DNA of 64,000 bases from positions 99,677-163,676 of the forward strand of contig NMRB01001630.1 of the NCBI GenBank assembly GCA_002633025.1, given 5' to 3'. This document shows, piece after piece, positions 1-12,984 of the stretch. The notes below the pieces were generated by a model. It was not told the DNA's origin, did not search any database, and saw only the letters and a program-made list of their open reading frames with translations. Every line of letters starts with the position of its first letter. Position 1 is the first letter of the stretch. A program made the translations under genes and the position numbers. Source of the stretch: Notospermus geniculatus (Eukaryota > Nemertea > Pilidiophora > Heteronemertea > Lineidae).

Positions 1-241
1 TGAGCTAATACTGTGACTGCCTAGGCCTGTTGGTTGTACCTTCATAAACATGCATTGAGCACTCATGACATCATGAGTGCTGTGCAATGGTCCCCTTGAG
101 ATCCAATTAAAATATACTTAAAATGATGAGTTTGCCGATTTTAAAAAAATTCGACATGTTGCAGATACATGTATCAGTGAATATGGATGTATTAACGATA
201 TTTCAAAAATGCAAAATTTACACAATGAGTGGAGTTCCCCT
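1..241. mobile_element. Right part of a TTAA-type MITE (family of 25975-26720)
   Basis: Runs off the window start and ends CACAATGAGTGGAGTTCCCC then TTTAA. It provides the empty site for the insertion at 26304-26702. Confidence 0.8.
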
Positions 242-3200
242 TTAAAAACACCGCTATACCGCTTTGAGATTTAGCGTCCATGTGCGCCCAATAGTGTCAT
301 TTTTGACTGCCGCGACTAATTTCGTTAAGGGCCGCAACGCTGAAGTGCAAATACTGCAACAGGCAATGATAGAACTTGATTGTGAGGCTGAAACACTTTA
401 TGCAGGGGCCTTTGGGTCCCGAGTCAGAAAGGGACAATGGGGGCGATGAACCTAGAAAACAGACTACTGTAGAACGTCGTGAGCCCTAACCCTTTATAGC
501 GAGTGTCGCATTCTGTCAAATCTGAAAATACATGTACCCGTATGTAAAAAGTCTCACTAGGCCTACCTAAATCCCTATCCGAAAGCTTGAATGGAGGGCT
601 TTTTAGTCTATTATGTGGGAGGTTTCTGTAACGTTTTAGAATAATGGACATTTCTGATTACGATCAAATTGCTACAGGGCTGCCAGTGAAAGTGCGAACA
701 GTCTTTTATCAAGTTCGTTACCAAAAGGAAATCTGGTACATGTATGATACCCTGAGGCCCTCCATACGACTTGTAGTTTGTGAAAGGTTAGGTCGTAAAG
801 CTATTTGAAGTATCGTCAAGGTTATGAAATGCAAACAAATATCATTATAACCTTTGTATTCAATCTGAGTAAGCTGATGTGACATGAAGAACTAATCATA
901 AAGATATCCAAGGTAAGAGTTTTATTCGATATCTGCAGCCTTGACTGAAATGTCAAATGTGACCGAAAGGCATCATTTAACGGTTGTATCATTAAGGTAT
1001 GTTTCACTTTGAAGTTGAACATTGAGTCAATTAGTCTGATAAGGATCTGATTAGCTATTAGGGAATGGTTTAACGGGTCCAATGTCTAGGGATATGTAGC
1101 ATATCCGGATAAAGATAAAGATGACAGACTAAGTTTGGTGCTTGGAGCAGTAAGCTAGTCTAGCATATTCTCCAAGGTTGGTGACGTGTCGTCGAATTCA
1201 AATGCATTTGGCACGATTCCCAACTACTGGATAGTTCCCCCAATACCGCTCAGAGTGTATGAAATCGCCATGAATGGGAGCGGATACCAGGGGGCGGATT
1301 CCTGGCCAAGTTCACGCGGGTACAACTGATATTCACGAATGAAGAGCATGGACATGGTAGGCGTGGAAAATAGGCCCTTCTCCGCTACCTCAGTATGATA
1401 ATTGTAGATTTGTATACTGAACGGTATTGGGGGAACTATCCAGTATGTAAAAGACACACGGTCGCATTTACACGCGCATTGTCTGCACTTCGATATTGCC
1501 AGAATCATAAATCATACAAGAATGTCTGCAGATTTTTATTTTGAGTACAAGAGTAGGCTATTCCGTGCGAATATGTCAAGGTAGTAAGGAGTTCTGACAA
1601 TATTTCTGATAACCTTCATTTGAGCTGAAGAACGGCGGCCATCTTAAACATGGCCGCCACAGGGACACGAAGCTACCAATCAGAAACGTCCATGACATGT
1701 TTTCATACACTACAGGTGTCAGGGTAACCAAAAATATGGTTGGATCTGTTCACCAAATTGGTAGTCGAAATCGGTCTGTCTCCTGGACTAAAAATGCAGG
1801 ACGGCAGAGTCATGAACGTGATAAGTGCCTTTATAGTAGCACTAACGAACTGAAACATACAGGAGAATAACTCCTCGGCTCGGGGATTTATGTACCTCTT
1901 TGTACCTTACCATTCGTTTTTGTCGATGGTTTTTAGACGTGACGGGCTTAGAAGTCGCCTGCCAGTGTTGTAAAAATTGCACTTCCCTGACGTTTGGTAT
2001 TAAGATACATGTGTGATGTGAATAAGATACAAAAGTCTTACAAACTAATTTAATGAGACGACCCATGTGTGAATTCTTCTTAAAGGTTATAGCTGTTACG
2101 TGTACCTTTTAATCATACTGCAACATACGTGTCAGCAGCGACGATGTTCTGTCGAACCGAAACTTCCAGCAAAGGGCGTACGGCAAATGCAATCACATTA
2201 AGTGATAAAAAGAACCGCACTATAGAGATCGTGGGTCTGGGTGCCGCATGATTTTTTTTACATTTTACAAAATTACACTCGAGCAAGTCAGAGTTTCACT
2301 GAGGGTTAAGATTAACGTTTTCCACTTCTTGGAGTCCTGCATATCAGCTGGCTCTTCTTCGGGCAGCTCCTGCACTCCTTCCGTTGCTGCCGACCCACCC
2401 TCTTCTGTTCAAGTGTTAGACCAGCTCCAGCTGTTCCCTCCAGGTGGCAGTAGTGCTCACCGGGGAGGGACCAGCCCCAGACGAAGTATTTTCATAATCA
2501 CATCCGGGTACCTGCACCCTGATTCTGGGCGCGCATACCCGGATGTAATTCATACACAGAGCTATTCGTTAAGTCATAGCATCAATTCAGCTCAAATATA
2601 TGTCGCAGGAACGGTGATAAAAATACAGGAAATTATTAAAATGTAAATAATATGTGTTATAAAGCTCGATAAGACTAATTTGAGACATTGTTTCAGTTTT
2701 TTATTGCGGTACGCTAAGAAATACTTATGGCGCGTTTGAATCAACGTCTGTGGGTGAGCGCCACCTGTGGTGACATGTTGGAACCCTTACATGTAGCATA
2801 ACCAGAATGAATACGTCTGGGGCCAGACTCTGATCCAAGCGTAGGTAGCGGAGCGAGATCAGAGGCTGGCGGTGCGAGACTATTCAAGTGTTGTGTAGGC
2901 TCCCTGGCTGCGTATCGCAGGTCACTTGGTAGAGAACCGTCAAATCTGATGCTGAATCGACACTGGGTACACGATGGGCGGGGTAGGAGTTAGAGGCAGT
3001 TCCTATAATGATGTCCTAGGATTGAAAATGGCCCACAGCAGCTTAAGTCCATCAGGATGCTTATTGAATCAATACTTGCTTATTAGGAAAGTGGAACAAG
3101 GTTCAATCAATACACAGATAACTCCAGGAAATGAATCGTTGTTTCTTAAGTGAGAAACAGATGATTACTTTAGTTCAGTGATCATCGTTCTAGTCTATAG

Positions 3201-3371
3201 GTCATGAGGTACCCATCGGCAATCGTGGTCGTCACCAGAGACTGCTTGCAAGTCGTTTGAAAAATTGCTCACTTGGAGTAAGCATGTAGACCTAGGCCTA
3301 GCTTGTATGTCAAGTTAGTAGGCTAGTCCTTGCCAGCACTCATCTGTTCCAAACTTCAGCTGAGATCAGCT

Positions 3372-3600
3372 CAGGCAAGAGCTTACGCAGCCTGACAAAA
3401 TCAAGAACGAGCTGACCAGCTACCAGGAGAAGAAAGGCGATTGGAGAACTGGGAATCTTGCAAAGTTTGTGAAGGAATGCTCCCAGTTAAGGATTTGATT
3501 GTTGTTTGCTTTTGTACCACTCTATTCCTATGTTTGTAAGTTTTGTACCATAAGCCGGTTTCGGCTTAATGTCGTTTGGAAATAAATAAATAAATGAAAA
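3372..3600 (+). mobile_element. LINE-like 3' end: short C-terminal frame, hairpin and AAAT tail
   Basis: A frame ending in YQEKKGDWRTGNLAKFVKEC and then SQLRI-stop is followed by about 60 bp of T-rich sequence, a hairpin (AGCCGGTTTCGGCT) and AAATAAATAAATAAATG. A terminal hairpin plus short tandem tail is typical of CR1/RTE-type non-LTR retrotransposon 3' ends. A retrocopied gene end is the alternative. The same block recurs at about 11955-12190. Confidence 0.5.
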
Positions 3601-3739
3601 AATATTCATGAAGCCTTCGCAACTTTGCGTGCACGCAAATCTATTGTAAGGCAGTCAGTGAACAATAGGGCATGTACAGCCAAACAATAGACTTGCGGTG
3701 TGCACGCAAAGTTGCAAAGGCTTCGTGAATATGGCCCAG
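3599..3739. mobile_element. Palindromic MITE, termini AATATTCATGAAGCC / GGCTTCGTGAATATGGCCC
   Basis: Inverted arms with GCACGCAAAGTTGC near their inner ends. Copy 2 lies at about 12195-12341. The outer motif GGGCC(A/G)TATTCA is shared with the elements at 18159-18371, 18568-18970 and 41024-41448. Confidence 0.7.
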
Positions 3740-4364
3740 ATGGGTGGGGTGGGGGAATATACAGGACATTTTAGACGACATAGGTGTAAGAGATATGGAG
3801 TTAGGATGTAAAGTTTGACGTGCAAGGTTGACGAGTGAACAAAAGAAAGGGACTTCCCCATCCCAATATTATTCTTCACCACATCCCAATATTTTAGGTT
3901 CTTCAGCAGAGGCGAGACGAGGTTGCTTGTCCTCTGTTTCCTGTTCCTTCCAAATTCAAATGGCGTCGTTTCCGGCCAAAGGAATCGGTAGCCCGCACAC
4001 GGCGGGATTTCGATTTCCTTTACGTTGTCTGATTAGGCAGAATCGAATAAACCGGACCGCATTGGTAAAGTACCGTTCATGGGATTGGCTGTCCGACTTG
4101 CTGTATATTTCCAGTATCGGTTTCCTCTAAGAAGTCATTACCACTACTTAAGGGCAATCTCGTAACAAATGACAAAATGTCTTCCAAACATAAGAAGGAA
4201 CGAATGTCAAGTTGGTTTTAAAGATTCTTGATAATGGAGAAACTAAGGGGAGAAATCAAAACTACTGTACTTTCAACCTATCTTAGATACGCACTGGTGT
4301 CTCTATAAGTTACGAGTGCACATCTATAACTTGCGACTGAAGAAGTCCACTATACATGTACATG

Positions 4365-4892
4365 TAGTTGGTTTCGATCTTGGGTCTTTACGACATCATT
4401 CACAAATGCTGTCTACATGTACTGTAGTTGTCAAACGATTTCGAACTTGGGTCTCTTTACGACATCATTCACAAATGCTGTCTACATGTATACTATAGTT
4501 GTAAGACGGTTTCGAACTTGGGTCTCATACGACATCATTCACAGATGCTGTCTATATTGTACTATAGTTGTCAACTGGTTGCGAACTTGGGTGTCATAGG
4601 ACATCATTCACAGATGCTGTCTATATTGTACTATAGTTGTCAACTGGTTGCGAACTTGGGTGTCATAGGACATCATTCACAGATGCTGTCTATATTGTAC
4701 TAAAGTTGTCAAACGATTTCGAACTTACATGTAGGTCTCTTTACGACATCATTCACAAATGCTGTCTACATGTATACTATAGTTGTCAACTGGTTTCGAA
4801 CTTGGGTCTATCTCATACGACATCATTCACAAATGCTGTCTACATGTACTATAGTTGTCAAACGATTTCGAACTTGGGTCTCATACGACATA
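4365..4892 (+). repeat. Minisatellite of about 65-67 bp, eight imperfect units
   Basis: Units contain TTTCGAACTTGGGTCTC, ACGACATCATTCACA and ATGCTGTCTA in that order, often with an added TACATGTA. They keep several overlapping frames open and produce repetitive pseudo-peptides, but there is no start, splice or domain evidence for translation. Confidence 0.95.
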
Positions 4893-5297
4893 AGTGAGGT
4901 TTCGCAAATCTGACGAAACAGGAATAAGAAATATGAAATTCAACTTCATTTCCAGGACCTAATGTTTTTCTGGAGATGGTTGGTACCACAAATGTCGCTG
5001 CTGCCAGTGCGTCTTTTAGCACGTCATGTAAGACCGAAAGAGTTATGGTGCACATTGAATTTTTAAATTTCCACTTCGTGTCTATGAAGTGGGAACGAAA
5101 GATAAATTTCAAAGTTTAATATACATACATGTATACACCGTAACTCTATCGTTCTAACGTCATACGCTAAAAGACGCTCTTGCAGGAGGCGATATTTGTG
5201 GTACCAGCCATTTTTCTGAAATGCATTACGTCATGGAGTTGAAGTCCAATTTCGCATTTCGTACTTCGAGTTTCGTCAGATTTGCGAAACCTCACTA
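4892..5297. mobile_element. MITE with TIR GTGAGGTTTCGCAAATCTGA
   Basis: Terminal inverted repeats GTGAGGTTTCGCAAATCTGA and its complement. A related, longer member with nested sequence lies at 35900-36637. A partial right end lies near 30225-30362. Copy 2 begins at 13442 but loses its right terminus at the duplication breakpoint, 13825. Confidence 0.8.
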
Positions 5298-5610
5298 TTA
5301 TTCACAGATGCTGCCGATCAGAATATCGATAAGATGCAAAGGAGGATTTTAATATGATAGTAACGAACAGAATAACTGGATGATAGATGATGAATATGCC
5401 AATTTAAGATGTATAATGTTTGATTTCTGTTGCTATTTTTAGAAAGAATTTGAAATCTCTCCAATCTTGACTGTAACTAGATTAGGAGATATCGTCTGGT
5501 AGGGTGCTGTATGATCGGAATAGGAAGAAAACTAAAATTCGAAGACATTTTTGTGCAAGACTATTCCTTCTGATGCCTTTTTTATTGTTACGATCAGATT
5601 TTCTCGAAGA

Positions 5611-5835
5611 AGGGAGTAAGAAATAAAAGTGGAAAATAAGAAGTGGGAAATTTTGGAATTTTGCGCGAATTTTTCAATTTCTCAAATTGAGAGAAAATGA
5701 CATGATATTTTGTCTGATTTTTTGGGAGATATTTCTCAAAATGGGATTTTTTTTCCAATTTGAGAAATTGAAAAATTCGCGCAAAATGCCAAAATTTCCC
5801 ACTTCTTATTTTCCACTTTTATTTCTTACTCCCTT
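5611..5835. mobile_element. Palindromic A/T-rich MITE
   Basis: Two arms of about 100 bp, complementary along nearly their whole length (AGGGAGTAAGAAATAAAAG ... CTTTTATTTCTTACTCCCT) around a short A/T-rich loop. Transcription through it would give a long hairpin RNA. Confidence 0.8.
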
Positions 5836-8502
5836 GAAGGGACTTTTTCCAACTTGTCTGTTGCTTTAGCATCTCAGCTCTGATTGACACGACCGACCTG
5901 ACCTTGTTTATCGATAAGATTTGTGGCACATTGCAAGAAAGATTGCCTTCATTACCAAATTACTCCGGTCTGGATGCCACTTATCCCTTACAGATATCAG
6001 TCACCTAATAAATGCATAACCGGGTATCAGCGGAACTCATTTAGGATGATATAGGCTGCTGAAGAAGCTCTGAGCAAAGAGAAGATTTTCTTCGGAAATT
6101 GCTTCCTAGTAGTTGACGTGAAGATCAAAAGACAAGCGAGACATCCGAGGATCACATGTCTTTAAGGATGTAAGACTATATTTCTAAAGGACGACTCGGA
6201 GTTGTAATTTTCTTGTTATGTACGATGTCTTCCAGATGGTAATACTGGTGACTTGACGTAAGCCTGCCATTGGCTGAGCACGACTTGAGTAGTAATTTCT
6301 TGGCATCTTCTTGATCACACTCCTTCGCAGAGGTCAGTGCTGCACTACGTTACGCTATACTGACTCTGCCAACATACGGCCGAACTATTTCCATATCCTC
6401 CGCGGCGCCCACGATTGGGCTGCCAGCACTGGAAACTCCAGTGAAAACGCTGAATTACAAGTGTTTTGGATGCCTCTCAACAATCCTTATTTTCTTTGGC
6501 CAGAAAGTTCAAACATTCAAGCTGTTTTGGTCTTAAAATCAACTGTTCATCGTATCTTTTCACACATCTCTCCAAAATCGGATCCATGCTGTCAAAACAG
6601 TAGCACGTGTCAATGTTTACAAACACGGAGATCATGTGCCGAGTATCTGGCCTCTGATTGGTCGAGCGCCGAGGCGGCTCACGGCATTTGCTCGAAACTT
6701 TGCGCAGTAGTGCGCAAAATTCCTAACATCAAATTAATGTTTTCCTCCATATTATCCCAGTTTGTGGCTATAGAATGAAATAATAACGATTATCAAAGTC
6801 ATTGGATGCGTTTCACGCTAATATTTTAATCTGAAAAGTGGTTTTGCAAGAACCTTGCAGAAGTGAAGAGGCCGTTTGTTTCCAGAGGCATTATTAGCGA
6901 CCGCCATATTGTGGAGCGAAATGCCTTCTGGGAACGAGTTTGGTCTTCAGGCGCACCGCTCGCAGCGCCCCCTGTCGGAATAAAAATTTTTACAGGTTCG
7001 TCTTCCTGCTGCCAGCGATTACAGTTTTTTTGTTTAAACATATTTTTATAATTTGCATTAATCAGAACGTACATAAAACGAATACAAGGGATTGGTTAGA
7101 AGGCTAGTGCCTATTTAAAACCTCTCCCAAGCGGTTACAGTACTATGGCGAATGTATTCTCCATGCCATTCAAGCCGGGTATATGCCCCCCCCCCCGGGA
7201 TTTTGTTCTTATTTTGATTCTCATAAAACTGTTAACAGCCTCTTTATGATCGATCCCTCCCACATTTTCAATGAATGTGTAAAATACATGGGAGAGATTC
7301 CTTTCTTTACTGTCGATACGAACGGTTTTTATTCCCCCAGGCAAACTGAGAGAGAACAGTAATCACTTCATAAACGAACTGATGTGAATTTAATGGAGGT
7401 TAGCAACATCTAAATCGGTCTAACCGTGCAATATTCCAGCAGCTAGTATTGATATTATGTACAATGCAAAATGGTCTCTCCACAGTTGCCAAGTTAACGA
7501 GACAATGCCAGGCTTAACAGTCGATTTTTCAATCCAAAGCATTTCAACCTATTAAGGTATTCAGACTTAATCAGCATTTCTTAACCTGTAGATGTGTGAA
7601 ATACATGTACGTCAGAGATTTTTGCGCACCACGTCAACAATTCATGCGCACGTTATGAAACGTCGTAGATCTGTGCGCTGTACGTCATAGATTTATGTGT
7701 AATACGCAATGAATTTAAGGGCGATACGTCACTAATTTGTGAGTGCATAACCATGACACTGGGTGCAGAGATCTTTTCTTTAGGGTTTTTTCTGTCCACA
7801 CCTGTTAAAAACGCAGTGTAATAATCCCCTCCGAGCTCGAACAGTTTTTGGAGGGCTTAATTTAGGTCTCCGCCACAAAATCTGAGTAGTGTTGACGGGC
7901 ACCGGGCCTCAGGAGCGATTTTTCAGAGCCGGGCTAGACCCGGGTGTCAAAAAACCCGGGGATTTCTATGTAGTGTAACCACGGCTATTGAAACAGGCTA
8001 TGATTGTGACCGACTGCGGTTGAGGCCATGAATAAATTCATTCAAATCATTCCCACACAGGAGGCACTGATCGGCCCAACGCAAAGCCCGACACGGTCGG
8101 TATGGCTGAAGCAGTGAAGACATGTATTCTGGTGCCAGTCCATTCAATGATTTAAAAACGTAGAGTAATCATACTAAAATTTGACAAGAGTTTGTTTGTT
8201 TGTTTGTGTGTTCGCGATTTTCTCCGAGACTGACGAAAGGATCGCCGCCAAACTTGGTATGCACATTCAGACGGACCTGGGAAGTGTCCTTACGAAGCCG
8301 GAATTTTGATATCGCTTATAGTTTTCGAGATATTAAAATATTAACGAAAATAACAATGCTGTTCAGGCCTTTTGACGTCATGACGTCACCGAGATTGCCG
8401 TCGCGTCATCCGTGACGTCGGCAACGTCATGTGCGGCGGAATGACGTCATTACGCCACTCGAACGGGGATGACGTCATTACGTCCCCAAGCGCTCACACA
8501 TT
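5836..8502. other. Intergenic stretch with no recognised gene
   Basis: Contains a C-homopolymer tract near 7190, a GTTTACAC-type MITE fragment at about 7790-7990 (ACCCGGG-rich, ending TATGTAGTGTAACCAC), and at about 8180-8340 a degenerate repeat of the CGCCAAACTTGGTATGCACA type. The 155-codon frame at 6311-6778 shows no domain or splice signals. Confidence 0.6.
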
Positions 8503-8905
8503 TTGGTTCCCGAAGCCGCCGCTAGGGCGAGAAGGCTTCGGTACTGGCTCCCGTCTTTGCGGCGTAAACGTTGTCGCGGATCTACAATATATTTATAGAT
8601 CATTCTGTTGACATCACGGGTTATTTTTAGAATGGAGATGCCCGTAAGCACGTGGATGCTGATATCATCGAACATGCTGTATCGCGCGGACTGGCAACAC
8701 TGAGGATTTCTTGATGAGGATGTTTGTACGTGTTGCAGATCTATAACAAAAACCCAAGATCATCGTCGTTTTATTAGACCGGGGTAGAATGAAATTTTAC
8801 GGAAAATTGGAATCATAAAATGACGTCAGCAACAAAATGGTAGCCGATACCGACGAAGTTCCTAGCCCAAGCGGCGGCTGCGGTAACCAAAATGGCGCTC
8901 ACATG
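8503..8905. mobile_element. MITE with TTTTGGTTCCC termini
   Basis: Left end CATTTTGGTTCCCGAAGCCG, right end CGGCTGCGGTAACCAAAATG. The interior contains several TGACGTCA-like sites. Same terminal type as 20512-20800. Confidence 0.6.
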
Positions 8906-8965
8906 AATTTAGCAGTTCCCCCATGCCCCTCCCCCCACACACACTGAACGGGTATTGCCTAGTAT
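8874..8965 (+). repeat. 92-bp direct repeat, left
   Basis: Starts GCGGCTGCGGTAACC and ends GCCTAGTAT. Identical over its length to 13827-13918, and borders segmental copy 2. Confidence 0.9.
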
Positions 8966-9647
8966 GTAAAAAGTCTCACTAGGCCTACCTAAATCCCTAT
9001 CCGAAAGCTTGAATGGAGGGCTTTTCAGTCTATTATGTGGGAGGTTTCTGTAACGTTTTAGAATAATGGACATTTCTGATTACGATCAAATTGCCACAGG
9101 GCTGCCAGTGAAAGTGCAAACAGTCTTTTATCAAGTTCGTTACCAAAAGGAAATCTGGTATGATACCCTGAGGCCCTCCATACGACCTTGTAGTTTGTGA
9201 AAGGTTAGGTCGTAAAGCTATTTGAAGTATCGTCAAGATTATGAAATGCAAACAAATATCATTATAACCTTTGTATTCAATCTGAGTAAGCTGATGTGAC
9301 ATGAAGAACTAATCATAAAGATATCCAAGGTAAGAGTTTTATTCGATATCTGCAGCCTTGACTGAAATGTCAAATGTGACCGAAAGGCATCATTTAACGG
9401 TTGTATCATTAAAGGTATGTTTCACTTTGAAGTTGAACATTGAGTCAATTAGTCTGATAAGGATCTGATTAGCTATTAGGGAATGGTTTAATGGGTCCAA
9501 TGTCTAGGGACATGTAGCATATCCGGATAAAGATAAAGATGACAGACTATGTTTGGTGCTTGGAGCAGTAAGCTAGTCTAGCTTATTCTCCAAGGTTGGT
9601 GACGTGTCGTCGAATTCAAATGCATTTGGCACGATTCCCAACTACTG

Positions 9648-9875
9648 CCAAGATACAGAATAGCACAAAATTGACACACAAAATGATAATAAGCAAGAAG
9701 TCAATCTCCAGAATTCACGAATTTTCGACCCCAACCGGGGTCTTTTTCAAGTGGAACTTTACAATCTGAAACTCTAGAAAAGACTTTTCTAGAGTTTCAG
9801 ATTGTAAAGTTCCACTTGAAAAAGACCTCGGTTGGGGTCGAAAATTCGTGAATTCTGGAGATTGACTTCTTGCTT
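9648..9875 (+). mobile_element. Foldback element with 14-bp target-site duplication
   Basis: A near-perfect palindrome built around TCTAGAAAAGACTTTTCTAGA, read outward as fragments of about 100 bp per arm that contain GACCCCAACCGGGGTC. ATTCCCAACTACTG occurs on both sides (9634-9647, 9876-9889) and once at the empty site in copy 1 (about 1219-1232). Related single arms lie near 31296-31410 and 44675-44780. The long target duplication suggests target-primed or otherwise atypical insertion rather than a standard cut-and-paste MITE. Confidence 0.8.
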
Positions 9876-11098
9876 ATTCCCAACTACTGGATAGTTCCCC
9901 CAATACCGCTCAGAGTGTATGAAATCGCCATGAATGGGAGCGGATACCAGGGGGCGGATTCCTGGCCAAGTTCACGCGGGTACAACTGATATTCACGAAT
10001 GAAGAGCATGGACATGGTAGGCGTGGAAATAGGCCCTTGTCCGCTACCTCAGTATGATAATATTGTAGATTTGTATACTGAACGGTATTGGGGGAACTAT
10101 CCAGTATGTAAAAGACACACGGTCGCATTTACACGCGCATTGTCTGCACTTCGATATTGCCAGAATCATAAATCATACAAGAATGTCTGCAGATTTTTAT
10201 TTTGAGTACAAGAGTACAAGAGTAGGCCTATTCCGTGCGAATATGTCAAGGTAGTAAGGAGTTTTGACAATATTTCTGATAACCTTCATTTGAGCTGAAG
10301 AACGGCGGCCATCTTAAACATGGCCGCCATAGGGACACGAAGCTACCAATCAGAAACGTCCATGACATGTTTTCATACACTACAGGTGTCAGGGTAACCA
10401 AAAATATGGTTGGATCTGTTCTCCAAATAATTGGTAGTCGAAATCGGTCTGTTTCCTGGACTAAAAATGCAGGACGGCAGAGTCATGAACGTGATATACA
10501 ACTTATAGTAGAACTAACGAACTGAAACATACAGTAGATACAACTCCTCGGGGATTTATGTCCCTTACCATTCCTTTTTGTCGATGGTTTTTAGACGTGA
10601 CGGGCTTAGAAGTCGCCTGGCAGTGTTGTAAAAATTGCAGTCCCCTGACGTTTGGCATTAAGATACATGTACATGATGTGAATAAGATACAAAAGTCTTG
10701 CAACTAATTTAATGAGACGACCCGTGTGTGAATTCTTCTTAAAGGTTATAGCTGTTACATGTACCTTTTAATCATACTGCAACATACATGTACGTGTGAG
10801 CAGCGACGATGTTCTGTCGAACCGACACTTCCAGCAAAGGGCGCACGACAAATGCAATCACATTAAGTGATAAAAAGAATCGCACTATAGGGATCGTGGG
10901 TCGACTAGGTGCCGCAAGATTTTTTTTAACATTTTACAAAATTACACTCGAGCAAGTCAGAGTTTTCACTGAGGGTTGAGATTAACGTTTTCCACTTCTT
11001 GGAGTCCTGCATATCAGCTTGCTAATTCTTCGGGCATCTCCTGCACTCCTTCCGTTGCTGCCGACCTACCCTCTTCTGTTCAAAAGTGTAGGCTCCCT

Positions 11099-11490
11099 GG
11101 TAAACTCACTACGCAGTTGTGACCGGCGCCTCCTTCGGTTTACCCGCTCCATACAACTGCTTCACTTCGTAAAATTCGCCGCGTTTGGTCAACAGATGGC
11201 GCTGAGAGAGTCGACCAATGAGAGCGCCGCGAAACCAGTAACCAAGCTGGCCTGAGACACTTTTTTCATTGGCTGAGCGGATTATGTGATCTAGTAGCCT
11301 GGTAACACAAGAACATCCGTTGCCATTGGACCAAAGAGTTCTGAACGCAGCATGCAGATAGGCTATAAAACTCGCGCCAGGCCCTGACGCCATCTGTTGA
11401 CCAAACGCGGCGACTCCTACGAAGTGAAGCAGTTGTGGAGAGCGGGTAAACCGAAGGGGGTGCGGTACACAACTGCCTGGGGAGTTTACC
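11099..11490 (+). mobile_element. TIR element with 5-bp target-site duplication TCCCT
   Basis: Termini GGTAAACTC and GAGTTTACC with long imperfect inverted arms. TCCCT lies at 11094-11098 and 11491-11495. The duplicate copy 1 has the uninterrupted site TCCCTGGCTGCG near 2900. The 155-codon open frame here is a by-product of the arms. Confidence 0.8.
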
Positions 11491-11954
11491 TCCCTTGCTG
11501 CTTGTCGCAGGTCACTTGGTAGAGAACCGTCAAATCTGATGCTGAATCGACACTGGGTGTACCCGATGGTGGGCAAGAGTTGGAGGCAATTCCTATAATG
11601 ACGTCCTACGATTGAAAATGGCCCACAGCAGATTCAGTCCATCAGGATGCTTATTGAATCAGTAGTTTGCTTATTAGGAAAGTGGAACAAGGCTCAATCA
11701 ATACACAGATAACTCCAGGAAATGAATCGTTGTTTCTTAAGTGAGAAACAGTTGATTACTTTAGTTCAATGGTTATCGTTCTTGTCTATCGGTCATGAGG
11801 TACCTGTCGGCAATCGTGGTCGTCACCACAGAGACTGCTTTGCAAGTCGTTTGAAAAATTGCTCGCTTGGAGTAAGCATGTAGACCTAGGCCTAGCTTGT
11901 ATGTCAAGTTAGTAGGCTAGTCCTTGCCAGCACTCATCTGTTCCAAACTTCAGC

Positions 11955-12190
11955 TGAGATCAGCTCAGGCAAGAGCTATAGGCAGCCTGACAAAATCAAG
12001 AACGAGCTGACCAGCTACCAGGAGAAGAAAGGCGATTGGAGAACTGGGAATCTTGCAAAGTTTGTGAAGGAATGCTCCCAGTTAAGGATTTGATTGTTGT
12101 TTGCTTTTGTACCACTCTATTCCTATGTTTGTAAGTTTGTACCATAAGCCGGTTTCGGCTTAATGTCGTTTGGAAATAAATAAATAAATG
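11955..12190 (+). mobile_element. LINE-like 3' end, duplicate copy
   Basis: Same block as 3372-3600, inside segmental copy 2. The reading frame is interrupted upstream (an in-frame TAG in the GAGCTATAGGC region), so neither copy is intact. Confidence 0.5.
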
Positions 12191-12984
12191 AAAAAATATT
12201 CATGAAGCCTTCGCAACTTTGCGTGCACGCAAATCTATTGTAAGGCAGTCAGTGAACAATAGGGCATGTACATGTACAACCAAACAATAGACTTGCGGCG
12301 TGCACGCAAAGTTGCGAAGGCTTCGTGAATATGGCCCAGATGGGTGGGGTGGGGAATATACAGGACATTTTAGACGACATACACGTAGGTGTACGAAATA
12401 TGGAGTTAGGATGTAAAGTTTGACGTGTGAGGTCATGGTGAGGTTGACGAGTGAACAAAAGAAAGGGACTTCACCATCCCAATATTATTCTTCACCACAT
12501 CCCAATAGTTTAGGTTCTTCAGCAGAGGCGAGACGAGGTTGCTTGTCCTCTGTTTCCTGTTCCTTCCAAATTCAAATGGCGTCGTTTCCGGCCAAAGGAA
12601 TCGGTAGCCCGCACACGGCGGGATTTCGATTTCCTTTACGTTGTCTGATTAGGCAAAATCGAATAAACCGGACCGCATTGGTAAAGTATCGTTCATGGGG
12701 TTGGCTATCCGACTTCTTGTATATTTCCAGTATCGGTTTCCTCTCTTAGTCATTACCACTACTTAAGGGCAATCTCGTAACAAATGACAAAATGTCTTCC
12801 AAACATAAGAAGGAACGAATGTCAAGTTGGTTTTAAAGATTCTTGATAATGGAGAAACTAAGGGGAAAAATCAAAACTACTGTACTTTCAACCTATCTTA
12901 GATACGCACTGGTGTCTGTATAAGTTACGAGTGCACATCTATAACTTGCTACTGAAGAAGTCTACTACATGTACATGTACATGT

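Larger units (their letters stand above)
541..5283 (+). repeat. Segmental duplication, copy 1 (4.74 kb)
   Basis: Nearly identical to 8963-13825, starting TATGTAAAAAGTCTCAC and ending TTTCGTCAGATTT. Differences are scattered substitutions and three large indels. Copy 1 alone has 2418-2882, flanked by the 10-bp direct repeat TTCAAGTGTT (2408-2417 and 2883-2892), which looks like a target-site duplication. No gene was recognised in it. Confidence 0.95.

Noticed and set aside
4365-4892. CRISPR-like array of repeats
   Set aside because: The units are contiguous tandem repeats with no unique spacers, in an animal genome.
4316-4897. Repetitive protein suggested by several overlapping frames
   Set aside because: Unit length near a multiple of three keeps frames open; three frames are similarly open and no start, splice or signal evidence supports translation.
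6311-6778. 155-codon plus-strand frame
   Set aside because: No recognisable domain, start context or splice sites; composition resembles surrounding non-coding sequence.
11109-11576. 155-codon minus-strand frame
   Set aside because: Lies in the TIR element inserted in segmental copy 2; copy 1 lacks the sequence.
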